Of a stretch of 13,397 bases of DNA, positions 6,317-13,397 are shown one piece after another. Below the pieces are notes generated by a model that did not search any database, was not told where the DNA came from, and saw nothing but the letters and a program-made list of their open reading frames with translations. Position 1 is the first letter of the stretch, and every line of letters starts with the position of its first letter. The position numbers and the translations under genes were made by a program. Origin of the DNA: an uncultured Pseudomonadota bacterium (GTDB lineage Bacteria > Pseudomonadota > Gammaproteobacteria > Steroidobacterales > Steroidobacteraceae); NCBI GenBank assembly GCA_903910215.1, contig CAIVYV010000322.1:1-13397 (forward strand), in the 5' to 3' direction.

Positions 6317-7471
6317 ATGGTCTCGCAGGCCGCACCGCTGATTGCGATCGTGGCCGGAGAGGCCTCCGGCGATAACCTCGGCGCAGCGCTGATCGCAGCT
6401 GTCCGCGAGCGAGTGCCGAACGCGCGTTTCATCGGTGTGCCGGGTCCGCGCATGCGCGAGGCTGGCTGTGAGGCGCTGGCTTCGAGCGAGGAACTCGCCG
6501 TCATGGGGCTCGTCGAGATCCTGCGTCATCTGCCGAGGCTGTTTTCTTTGAGGCGTCGTCTGCTGCGCGAGTTTCGCGAGCGCGGCGTCGACATCTTCAT
6601 CGGCATCGATGCGCCCGAGTTCAATCTCGGCATGGCGCGCCGTTTGAAGGGCGATGGCATACGCACGGTGCAATACGTCAGTCCGCAGGTGTGGGCGTGG
6701 CGACAGGGTCGGGTGCACGAGATCGGCGCGGCCTGCGATCGCATCTTGTGCTTGTTGCCCTTCGAGCCCGCGTTCTACGAGCAGCACGGCATCGCCGCGC
6801 GCTTCGTCGGGCATCCGCTCGCAGATCAATTTCCCTTGCAAAGCGATCGTGCCGCCGCGCGACGGGCGCTCGGCTTGCCCGAGACGGGCGAGATCGTGGC
6901 CGTGTTGCCAGGCAGTCGAGTGGGTGAGGTGACGCGCCTCGCGTCGCCCTTTGCCGGCGCTGCTGCATGGCTCGCTGCGCGCAGACCGGGTGTGCGTTTC
7001 GTCGCACCGATGGCAAGCACTGCCACCCGCGAGCGATTCGAGGCCGAGTGGCAGCGATGCGCACCGCAGACGCCCGTCACTGTCGTTGATGGTCGCTCGC
7101 GCGACGTGCTCGCCGCAGCCGACGTCGTCCTCGTCGCCTCGGGAACGGCGACGCTCGAAACCTTGCTCACGCGACGCCCGATGGTGGTGGCGTATCGCTT
7201 GGGCGCAATCACCGCGTTTCTGTTGCAACAGTTCGGTCTCGTGAAGGTGCGATTTTTCTCGCAGCCAAATCTGCTCGTCGGTCGTGAAATCGTACCGGAG
7301 TTTTTCCAAGGACGCGCGAACCCCGAAACGCTCGGTCGAGCACTGCTCGAGTGGCTCGCAGAGCCGACTCGTTGGGCCAACCTCGAGAAGGAGTTTGAAG
7401 CGGTACATCTGGCGCTGCGTCAGGATGGCGCGGCGCTCGCGGCCGAGGCGGTCGTCGAGTTGTTGCCTTGA
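6317..7471 (+). CDS. lpxB: LpxB, lipid A disaccharide synthase
   Basis: LpxB joins UDP-2,3-diacylglucosamine and lipid X into the beta-1',6-linked disaccharide of lipid A at the inner face of the inner membrane (GT19 family). The 384 residues (E. coli 382) show the family blocks in order: VAGEASGDNLGAAL, PNARFIGVPGPRM, VMGLVEIL, FIGIDAPEFN with Asp98 (D98 in E. coli), YVSPQVWAWR, FVGHPLAD, VLPGSRVGEV, ASGTATLETLL and QPNLLVGREIVPEF. It follows lpxA by 9 bases in the same frame, and I see no ribosome-binding site in TCCCCATCC, so reinitiation after lpxA is likely. The codon-aligned antisense frame is open through lpxA and lpxB; this is a by-product of codon choice. Confidence 0.97.
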   Translation: MVSQAAPLIAIVAGEASGDNLGAALIAAVRERVPNARFIGVPGPRMREAGCEALASSEELAVMGLVEILRHLPRLFSLRRRLLREFRERGVDIFIGIDAPEFNLGMARRLKGDGIRTVQYVSPQVWAWRQGRVHEIGAACDRILCLLPFEPAFYEQHGIAARFVGHPLADQFPLQSDRAAARRALGLPETGEIVAVLPGSRVGEVTRLASPFAGAAAWLAARRPGVRFVAPMASTATRERFEAEWQRCAPQTPVTVVDGRSRDVLAAADVVLVASGTATLETLLTRRPMVVAYRLGAITAFLLQQFGLVKVRFFSQPNLLVGREIVPEFFQGRANPETLGRALLEWLAEPTRWANLEKEFEAVHLALRQDGAALAAEAVVELLP

Positions 7472-7484
7472 GCGAGTCCAAGTC

Positions 7485-8090
7485 ATGAGCCGGCTCATCG
7501 TCGGCGTCGATGAAGCCGGACGTGGACCGCTGGCGGGGCCGGTCGTTGCGGCGGCCGTCATTCTCGATCCTGAGCGACCGGTGGCCGGGCTCGCGGACTC
7601 CAAGGCGTTGGGTGCCGCCGAGCGCGAGCGGCTCGCGTTACTGCTGCAGGAGCGCGCGCTCGGTTGGTGTGTCGCGATCGCGAGTCCCGCCGAGATCGAT
7701 GCGATCAATATCCTGCAGGCGACGATGCTCGCGATGCGGCGCGCCGCGCTCGGCTTGCTCGGGTCCGCTTCAGGCGTTGCCACGTTCGGCGCGGTACGAG
7801 TCGAGGTCGATGGCAATCGGCTGCCATCCCTCGAGGGGGTCGCGGGGATTGCCGAGGCGGTCGCCATCGTGAAGGGCGATGCGACGCAGCCGGCGATCAG
7901 TGCGGCCTCGATTCTCGCCAAGACAGCACGAGATAACGTTATGGAACAATTGGATACGCGATATCCTGAATATGGATTCGCGATTCACAAGGGTTATCCG
8001 ACGCCGGCCCACCTTGCGGCCCTCAAGGCCCATGGGCCGAGTTCAGTCCACCGACGGAGTTTCGGACCGGTAAAATCGGCGGCGCGATGA
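7485..8090 (+). CDS. rnhB: RNase HII
   Basis: RNase HII cuts the RNA strand of RNA-DNA hybrids and removes single ribonucleotides from DNA. The product from ATG 7485 is 201 residues (E. coli 198). The catalytic DEDD set is visible: Asp9 and Glu10 in VGVDEAGRGPLAGP, Asp109 in EVDGNRLP, and Asp132 in VKGDATQPAIS. ASILAKTARD and the C-terminal YPEYGFAIHKGYPT are also family signatures. The frame is open upstream to 7284, but that part is lpxB read out of frame and is rich in Arg and Ser; ATG 7485 begins MSRLIVGVDEAGRG exactly as in relatives. It starts 13 bases after lpxB, without a clear ribosome-binding site, and overlaps dnaE by four bases (ATGA). Confidence 0.96.
   Translation: MSRLIVGVDEAGRGPLAGPVVAAAVILDPERPVAGLADSKALGAAERERLALLLQERALGWCVAIASPAEIDAINILQATMLAMRRAALGLLGSASGVATFGAVRVEVDGNRLPSLEGVAGIAEAVAIVKGDATQPAISAASILAKTARDNVMEQLDTRYPEYGFAIHKGYPTPAHLAALKAHGPSSVHRRSFGPVKSAAR
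7931..7985 (+). other. AT-rich patch inside the rnhB 3' end, upstream of dnaE
   Basis: Counted by hand, 21 of these 55 bases are G or C (38%), in a window near 60%. It contains AACGTT and GATATC palindromes and a TTGGAT at 7950-7955, but no -10 box at a normal spacing. It encodes the conserved segment DNVMEQLDTRYPEYGFAIH, whose amino acids partly explain the composition. It could include an internal promoter for dnaE, which is known to have promoters in rnhB-side sequence in E. coli, but the sequence does not prove this. Confidence 0.3.
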
Positions 8091-11000
8091 GCGCCTTCGT
8101 CCACCTGCGTCTGCATACCGAATACTCGCTGGTCGATAGCGTGGTTCGCATCCCTGAGCTCGTCGCTCGCGTGGCGGAGCTCGGCATGCCGGCGGTCGCC
8201 GTCACGGACGAGCACAACCTCTTTGCGATGGTGAAGTTCTATCGCGAGGCGCTCGCCAAGGGCGTCAAGCCCATCATTGGTGTGGATCTGCAGATCGTTG
8301 AGCCGGGCGAGCGAACGCCGCCGAGTCGGTTGACGCTGCTCTGCATGAACGATGCGGGCTATCGCCGACTCACCCGTCTCGTATCGCGCGCCTACCTCGA
8401 GGGACAGCAGCGCGGTGCGCCGCGCATCGATCGCGCCTGGCTCATACCGGAATCAACGGAAGGTTTGATTGCGCTCTCGGGCGGACGCGAGGGCGATGTT
8501 GGGCGAGCCTTGCAGCAGGGAAAGACGACCGAGGCGCGAGCCTTGCTCGAGTTCTGGAAGGCGCTGTTCCCAGATCGTTACTACCTCGAAGTGACCCGTA
8601 CCGGTCGTGACGAAGAGGAGGCGCTGGTGGCCTCGACCGTCACGCTTGCGATCGATGCGGCGCTGCCCATCGTCGCCACCAACGATGTGCGCTTTCTCTC
8701 GAGTGATGATTTCGAGTCGCACGAGGCGAGGGTGTGCATCTACGAGGGCGCGTTGCTCGCCGATCCCGCGCGACCGCGCCACTACACGCGCGAGCAATAT
8801 CTGCGCGCGCCCGAGGAGATGATCGAGCGATTCGCCGATCTGCCCGAGGCGATCGAGAATTCGGTCGAAATCGCCAAGCGCTGCAGTCTCGTGCTGCAGC
8901 TCGGCGAGAGTCGGCTGCCGATCTATCCGGTGCCCGAAGGTCAAACGACCGAAGAGTTTTTGCGCGCTGAATCGGCGCGCGGTTTGCTGCAACGTCTCGA
9001 GCGACTCGGCAACGTGGATCAAGATGCTTATCGCGCGCGTTTGCAGACGGAGCTTGAAGTCATCTGTGCGATGGGCTTCGCAGGCTACTTTCTGATCGTG
9101 GCGGATTTCATCCGCTGGGCGCGTAGCAATGGCGTGCCTGTGGGGCCCGGTCGTGGTTCGGGTGCCGGTTCTCTGGTGGCGTATTCGCTCGGCATTACCG
9201 ACATCGATCCGCTGCAATACGATCTGCTGTTCGAGCGCTTTCTGAATCCCGAACGCGTTTCGATGCCTGACTTCGACGTCGACTTCTGCATGGATGGGCG
9301 CGATCGCGTCATCGAATATGTCGCGGACAAATACGGGCGCACGCGCGTTTCGCAGATCATCACCTACGGCACCATGGCAGCGAAGGCGGTGGTGCGCGAT
9401 GCAGGGCGCGTGCTTGGGCTCGGCTATGGCTATGTCGATAAGATCGCCAAGCTCATCCCGTTCGAGCTCGATATCACACTCGACTCCGCACTGGAAAAAG
9501 AGGCCGAGCTCAAGCGTCTCTACAAAGAAGACGAGGAGGTTCGCAACCTCATCGATCTCGCCAAGTCACTCGAAGGCTTGACGCGTAACGCCGGCAAGCA
9601 CGCTGGCGGCGTCGTGATCGCACCGTCGGTGCTCGAGGACTTCACGCCGCTGTACTGCGAAGACGGTGGTGGATCGGTCGTCACCCAGTTCGATAAGGAC
9701 GACGTCGAGGCCGCGGGTCTCGTGAAGTTCGACTTCCTGGGCCTACGTACCTTGACGGTGATTGATCATGCCGTGCGCACGATCAATGCCGCCCGTGCGC
9801 AACGCGGTGAAGCGCCGCTCGATATCGCCGATCTGCCGATGGACGATGCGGCGACGTTCCAGTTGCTCAAAAATTGCGAAACGACGGCCGTCTTCCAGCT
9901 CGAATCGCGTGGCATGAAGGATCTCGTGCGACGGCTACAACCCGATCGCTTTGAAGATATCGTGGCCTTGGTCGCGCTGTTCCGCCCGGGTCCGCTGCAG
10001 TCGGGCATGGTGGATGACTTCATCGCCCGCAAGCACGGTCGCATCGACGGACCGATCGATTATCTGCACCCGAGTCTCGAGCCGGTGCTGCGCCCAACCT
10101 ACGGCGTGATCCTGTATCAGGAACAAGTGATGCAGATTGCGCAGGTGCTCGCGGGCTACACCTTGGGTGGCGCCGATATGCTGCGTCGCGCCATGGGCAA
10201 GAAGAAGCCCGAGGAAATGGCCAAGCAACGCGGCAAGTTTGTCGAAGGTTCGATTGAGCGCGGCGTACCTGAGTCGCAGGCGGCCCACATCTTCGACTTG
10301 ATGGAGAAATTCGCCGGCTACGGTTTCAACAAGTCGCACTCGGCCGCCTACGCCTTGCTCTCGTATCAAACGGGCTGGCTGAAGGCGCATCATCCCGAGG
10401 CCTTCATGGCCGCGGTGCTCTCGGCCGATATGGCGCACACCGACAAGGTGGTCACACTCAAAGATGAGTGTGATCGTATGGGTATCAGCGTATTGCCGCC
10501 CGATGTGAACTCGTCGGCTTACGCTTTCGAGGTCGCCGGTGAACGGCAGGTCCGTTACGGTCTCGGTGCGATTCGTGGTGTGGGCGAAGCCGCTGTCGAG
10601 GCGATTACGAACGAACGAGTCGAGAACGGCCCTTATGTTTCGCTCGAAGATTTTTGTCGCAGGCTCGATCTCAATCGAGTCAATCGGCGCGTGCTCGAAG
10701 CTTTGATTCGCTCAGGCAGTTTCGATTCCTTGGGCGTAAATCGAGCGACTTTGATGGCGCGTCTACCGGCGGCGATGCAGCTCGGTGAACAAGCGACCCG
10801 CGCTGAGGCGACAGGTCAAGTCGATCTCTTTGGCTTGAGCGCGCCCTCTGCGGCGGTGAGTTCCTCAGAGGATCACCTAGCGCCTGCGCAGCCGGAGTGG
10901 AGCGAGACCATGCGCCTCGCCGGTGAGCGCGAGACTTTGGGTCTGTATCTCTCGGGTCATCCGATCAATCGATACGAGAAGGATCTCGGGCGCTTTGTGA

Positions 11001-11605
11001 CCGGTCGCATCGCCGATGTCATCAGTGACCGGCCGAGTCAGGGCGCGCCCGAGCGCGGCTGGTTTGGTGGCAGACAGGCGACGATCGCCGGCTACATCCA
11101 CGAGGTCCGCAAGAAGGGTAATCGAACCTCCATCGTCCTCGACGATCGCACCGGGCGCATGGAAGTCACTTTCTTCGACGAGGTGATGCAGCGGTATCGC
11201 GAGCTCATCGTCAAGGATGCGCTGGTGTTGATCGAGGGGCAGCTGCGTTTCGATGAGCAGGGCGATACCTGGCGCCTGTCGGCCAAAAAAATCAGCGAGC
11301 TCGATCGTATGCGCGAGCAGCAGGCGCTGCGGATCGTGCTCGTGTGGCCGCGCGCGCAAGGTGCCGATCAGAGCCTGATGTTGCAGCGCCTCGCCGATAC
11401 ACTCGCGCCCCATCGACCGGGTCCCTGTGCGATCGGTGTGCGTTATCAAGGCGAGCGGGCGAGTGCCGCGCTCGAACTCGGTCCGGAATGGAAAGTGCGC
11501 GCGAGCCCGGAATTGCTCGAGGCGCTCGAGCAGTTGGTCGGCCCGGAGGGCTTACGGGTTGTCTACGGCCCGCCGCCCGGCACAGCCAACACGGCTTACG
11601 GCTGA
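8087..11605 (+). CDS. dnaE: DNA polymerase III subunit alpha (DnaE1)
   Basis: DnaE is the replicative polymerase, acting in the holoenzyme with the DnaQ proofreader and the beta clamp. The product is 1172 residues (E. coli 1160). It has an N-terminal PHP domain beginning VHLRLHTEYSLVDS, the polymerase core with Asp395 and Asp397 in PDFDVDF and Asp549 in KFDFLGLRT (equivalent to D401, D403 and D555 in E. coli), a helix-hairpin-helix near residue 830 (IRGVGEAAVEAI), the clamp-binding motif QVDLF at 911-915, and an OB fold at about 997-1075. In the first PHP motif the second His is replaced (H-T-E), as in E. coli (H-S-D), so no metal-dependent proofreading is expected from the PHP domain. The start overlaps the rnhB stop as ATGA, suggesting coupling. 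The TGA stop is followed at once by TAA. Confidence 0.98.
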   Translation: MSAFVHLRLHTEYSLVDSVVRIPELVARVAELGMPAVAVTDEHNLFAMVKFYREALAKGVKPIIGVDLQIVEPGERTPPSRLTLLCMNDAGYRRLTRLVSRAYLEGQQRGAPRIDRAWLIPESTEGLIALSGGREGDVGRALQQGKTTEARALLEFWKALFPDRYYLEVTRTGRDEEEALVASTVTLAIDAALPIVATNDVRFLSSDDFESHEARVCIYEGALLADPARPRHYTREQYLRAPEEMIERFADLPEAIENSVEIAKRCSLVLQLGESRLPIYPVPEGQTTEEFLRAESARGLLQRLERLGNVDQDAYRARLQTELEVICAMGFAGYFLIVADFIRWARSNGVPVGPGRGSGAGSLVAYSLGITDIDPLQYDLLFERFLNPERVSMPDFDVDFCMDGRDRVIEYVADKYGRTRVSQIITYGTMAAKAVVRDAGRVLGLGYGYVDKIAKLIPFELDITLDSALEKEAELKRLYKEDEEVRNLIDLAKSLEGLTRNAGKHAGGVVIAPSVLEDFTPLYCEDGGGSVVTQFDKDDVEAAGLVKFDFLGLRTLTVIDHAVRTINAARAQRGEAPLDIADLPMDDAATFQLLKNCETTAVFQLESRGMKDLVRRLQPDRFEDIVALVALFRPGPLQSGMVDDFIARKHGRIDGPIDYLHPSLEPVLRPTYGVILYQEQVMQIAQVLAGYTLGGADMLRRAMGKKKPEEMAKQRGKFVEGSIERGVPESQAAHIFDLMEKFAGYGFNKSHSAAYALLSYQTGWLKAHHPEAFMAAVLSADMAHTDKVVTLKDECDRMGISVLPPDVNSSAYAFEVAGERQVRYGLGAIRGVGEAAVEAITNERVENGPYVSLEDFCRRLDLNRVNRRVLEALIRSGSFDSLGVNRATLMARLPAAMQLGEQATRAEATGQVDLFGLSAPSAAVSSSEDHLAPAQPEWSETMRLAGERETLGLYLSGHPINRYEKDLGRFVTGRIADVISDRPSQGAPERGWFGGRQATIAGYIHEVRKKGNRTSIVLDDRTGRMEVTFFDEVMQRYRELIVKDALVLIEGQLRFDEQGDTWRLSAKKISELDRMREQQALRIVLVWPRAQGADQSLMLQRLADTLAPHRPGPCAIGVRYQGERASAALELGPEWKVRASPELLEALEQLVGPEGLRVVYGPPPGTANTAYG

Positions 11606-11614
11606 TAACCACCG

Positions 11615-11627
11615 CTGATAAGATCAG
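11615..11627. repeat. Small palindrome CTGATAAGATCAG before accA
   Basis: CTGAT and ATCAG form a perfect 5-base inverted repeat around AAG, ending 3 bases before the accA ATG (11631), where the ribosome-binding site should lie; only a weak AGG (11626-11628) is present. GCTGATAA also occurs twice, at 11601-11608 (across the dnaE stop) and 11614-11621. The stem is short and may be chance, or it may weakly modulate accA translation. Confidence 0.3.
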
Positions 11628-11630
11628 GCC

Positions 11631-12593
11631 ATGCCCATTAATTTTCTCGATTTCGAGCAACCGATCGCGGAACTCGAAGCCAAAATCGAAGAGCTGCGCT
11701 ACGTCACCAAAGATGCTGCGGTGAATGTGCAGGACGAGATTGCGCGTCTGCAGACCAAGAGCGAGCAGCTTACTCGCAGCATCTTCGGCAAGCTCTCGCC
11801 GTGGCAGATCACGCAGCTTGCGCGCCATCCGCAGCGACCTTACACACTCGATTATCTGTCGGCGGCGTTCACCGAATTCCAGGAGCTGCACGGCGATCGG
11901 ATGTTCGGGGACGATCGCGCCCTGATCGGCGGTCTCGCTCGCTTGAACGGCGAGTCGGTGGTGATCATTGGTCACCAGAAAGGGCGTGACACCAAAGAAC
12001 GCGTACGTCGCAACTACGGGATGCCGCGACCTGAGGGTTATCGAAAGGCGTTGCGACTGATGCATCTCGCCGAACGGTTCTCGCTGCCTCTCATCACCTT
12101 CATCGATACCCCGGGCGCTTATCCGGGGCTCGATTCCGAAGAGCGCGGTCAGAGCGAGGCCATCGCACGCAATCTTTTCGAGATGGCCAAGCTGCGCGTG
12201 CCCATCGTGAGTGTGGTCATCGGTGAGGGCGGTTCGGGTGGTGCGCTCGCCATCGGTGTCTGTGATCGCTTGCTGATGTTGCAGTACAGCACCTATTCGG
12301 TGATCTCGCCCGAGGGTTGTGCGTCTATTCTCTGGAAGAGCGCCGACAAGAAAGAGATCGCCGCCGATGCGATGGGGCTCACGGCCGATCGCTTGAAATC
12401 TTTGGGCTTGGTCGACGAAGTGATTGCTGAGCCCTTGGGTGGCGCGCATCGCAACGCGGCCGTGATCGCCAGTTCGTTACAGGACGCCCTGGCCCGGCAT
12501 CTGGCTGTGCTGCGTGCCAAACCGATCGAGACTCTGCTAGCCGAGCGTGCGGCGCGCATTGCGGGCTTTGGTGTCTATTCGGAGGCGGGCTGA
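11631..12593 (+). CDS. accA: AccA, acetyl-CoA carboxylase carboxyltransferase subunit alpha
   Basis: AccA, with AccD, transfers the carboxyl group from biotin to acetyl-CoA to make malonyl-CoA, the committed step of fatty acid synthesis. The product is 320 residues (E. coli 319). It begins with a helical segment (INFLDFEQPIAELEAKIEEL), followed by a crotonase-like carboxyltransferase domain with GHQKGRDTKERVRRNYGMP, DTPGAYPG at residues 159-166, and the glycine-rich oxyanion segment GEGGSGGALAIG at 198-209. It follows dnaE by 25 bases, and its stop codon is embedded in a CTGA shared with the proposed tilS start. Its ribosome-binding region carries a small palindrome. Nothing is missing from the product. 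Confidence 0.98.
   Translation: MPINFLDFEQPIAELEAKIEELRYVTKDAAVNVQDEIARLQTKSEQLTRSIFGKLSPWQITQLARHPQRPYTLDYLSAAFTEFQELHGDRMFGDDRALIGGLARLNGESVVIIGHQKGRDTKERVRRNYGMPRPEGYRKALRLMHLAERFSLPLITFIDTPGAYPGLDSEERGQSEAIARNLFEMAKLRVPIVSVVIGEGGSGGALAIGVCDRLLMLQYSTYSVISPEGCASILWKSADKKEIAADAMGLTADRLKSLGLVDEVIAEPLGGAHRNAAVIASSLQDALARHLAVLRAKPIETLLAERAARIAGFGVYSEAG
12581..12585 (+). promoter_or_regulatory. Shine-Dalgarno-like GGAGG before the proposed tilS start
   Basis: GGAGG lies in the last codons of accA, 4 bases before CTG 12590. The spacer is shorter than ideal but the match is strong. No comparable site precedes the alternative TTG at 12683. ATG 12606 and GTG 12603 are in another frame. Confidence 0.45.
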
Positions 12594-13397
12594 AGCGCGC
12601 TCGTGATGGGCTCGCAGACGAGCTCGCGCTGCGCGTCGCGCAGCGACTGGATGAGCTCGCTCAGCAATACCCATCGAAACCCTTGCGCCTTTGTCTGGCG
12701 CTAAGTGGCGGTCTAGACTCGATCGCACTGCTGCAACTGCTCGTACACTGGCGATCACGCCAACGCCCTTCACGTCGGGTTGAACTGCGCGCCATCCACA
12801 TCGATCATCAATTGCGTCCCGCCTCGAAGAGCTGGGCTAAGCACTGCCGTGCCGTGGCACGCGAGGCGGGTACTGCCTGCACGGTCGTCAAAGTCACAGT
12901 GCCGAAGCGACGGGGCGAATCGCTCGAGGCCGCGGCACGCGATGTGCGATATGCCGCGCTGGCTGCGCGCTTGCGCCCGAACGAGTGGCTCGTCACCGCA
13001 CATCATCTGGACGATCAGCTCGAGACCCTGCTGCTGCAGTTGATGCGCGGTGCCGGAGTAGCCGGTCTTGCGGGTATGGCGGGCGCCACTTCTGTGCCTT
13101 TGCCCTTATGGCGACCCTTGCTGGAGGTGTCGCGCGCGGAGTTATCGGAGTGGCTGCAGGCGCGAGGTGCAGCTTGGGTCGAGGATGACAGCAATCTCGA
13201 TGAGCGTTTCGATCGCAATTACCTGCGGCATCGCATCGTCCCGCTGCTACAGGCGCGTTGGCCGTCGGCGTCGAAGACGGCGGCGCGCAGCGCGGCGCAT
13301 CTTGGTGAGGCGCGTGACTTGCTGCAGGCCTTGGCCGAGATCGATGCGGCGCAGGTGATCGAGGATGGCGTGGTACAGATCGCGACTTTGCAGACAC
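12590..13397 (+). CDS. tilS: TilS, tRNA(Ile)-lysidine synthetase, N-terminal part (runs off window)
   Basis: TilS modifies C34 of tRNA-Ile(CAU) to lysidine using ATP and lysine, so that the tRNA reads AUA instead of AUG. The 269 codons seen carry the PP-loop ATPase motif LSGGLDSIALLQ (SGGLDS at residues 39-44 from CTG 12590), then AIHIDHQLRP, TAHHLDDQLETLLLQLMRG and VEDDSNLDERFDRNYLRHRI, all typical of the family. The gene is cut by the window end. The frame holds no ATG, GTG or TTG before TTG 12683, only seven codons ahead of SGGLDS, yet codon use looks coding back to the accA stop (LKRARDGLADELALRVAQRL). CTG 12590 overlaps that stop as CTGA and has GGAGG upstream, so it is my preferred start. 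TTG 12683 or a base error are alternatives. Identity is firm; the start is not. Confidence 0.93.
   Translation, partial: MKRARDGLADELALRVAQRLDELAQQYPSKPLRLCLALSGGLDSIALLQLLVHWRSRQRPSRRVELRAIHIDHQLRPASKSWAKHCRAVAREAGTACTVVKVTVPKRRGESLEAAARDVRYAALAARLRPNEWLVTAHHLDDQLETLLLQLMRGAGVAGLAGMAGATSVPLPLWRPLLEVSRAELSEWLQARGAAWVEDDSNLDERFDRNYLRHRIVPLLQARWPSASKTAARSAAHLGEARDLLQALAEIDAAQVIEDGVVQIATLQT

Noticed and set aside
7284..7484. Longer rnhB beginning inside lpxB at 7284
   Set aside because: The 67 extra residues are an out-of-frame reading of lpxB; ATG 7485 gives the normal N-terminus.
11292..12449. Minus-strand open frame opposite the dnaE end and accA
   Set aside because: No motif is recognised, and it crosses two well-supported genes.

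Overview
The window is the end of an Illumina-assembled contig from a gammaproteobacterium with moderately high GC (about 60% by eye). Positions 1-99 are not genomic. They hold a poly-C run, four T, and the P7/i7 side of a TruSeq adapter with an 8-base index, which is what a read running through its insert on a two-colour instrument looks like in reverse complement. Genomic sequence starts at about 100-109.

Everything from there to the end is one densely packed plus-strand gene cluster: rseP (3' part), bamA, skp/ompH, lpxD, fabZ, lpxA, lpxB, rnhB, dnaE, accA, tilS (5' part). No gap between genes exceeds about 30 bases and several neighbours overlap by 1-4 bases. This is the classical gammaproteobacterial rseP-bamA-skp-lpx-dnaE-accA order. 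tilS follows accA directly, whereas in E. coli other genes lie between them. There is no tRNA, rRNA, mobile element, CRISPR array or clear terminator, and no non-coding stretch over 300 bases apart from the adapter end.

The genes serve envelope growth and its supply lines. RseP is the site-2 protease of the envelope stress response. BamA and Skp insert and chaperone outer-membrane proteins. LpxA, LpxD and LpxB build the lipid A core from 3-hydroxyacyl-ACP, the precursor pool that FabZ competes for. AccA is part of acetyl-CoA carboxylase, which feeds fatty acid synthesis. RNase HII, DNA polymerase III alpha and TilS add replication and tRNA-decoding functions to the same transcription unit.

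I found no new biological system; this is a conserved housekeeping region. The points that merit a second look are the adapter end and its 10-base repeat at the junction; tilS having no ATG, GTG or TTG start at the expected place, with a CTG overlapping the accA stop as best candidate; a probable TTG start for bamA; an Asn at the acyl-chain ruler position of LpxA; an Arg where LpxD usually has a uracil-stacking Tyr; a small palindrome just before accA; an AT-rich patch before dnaE; and a high density of GATC.
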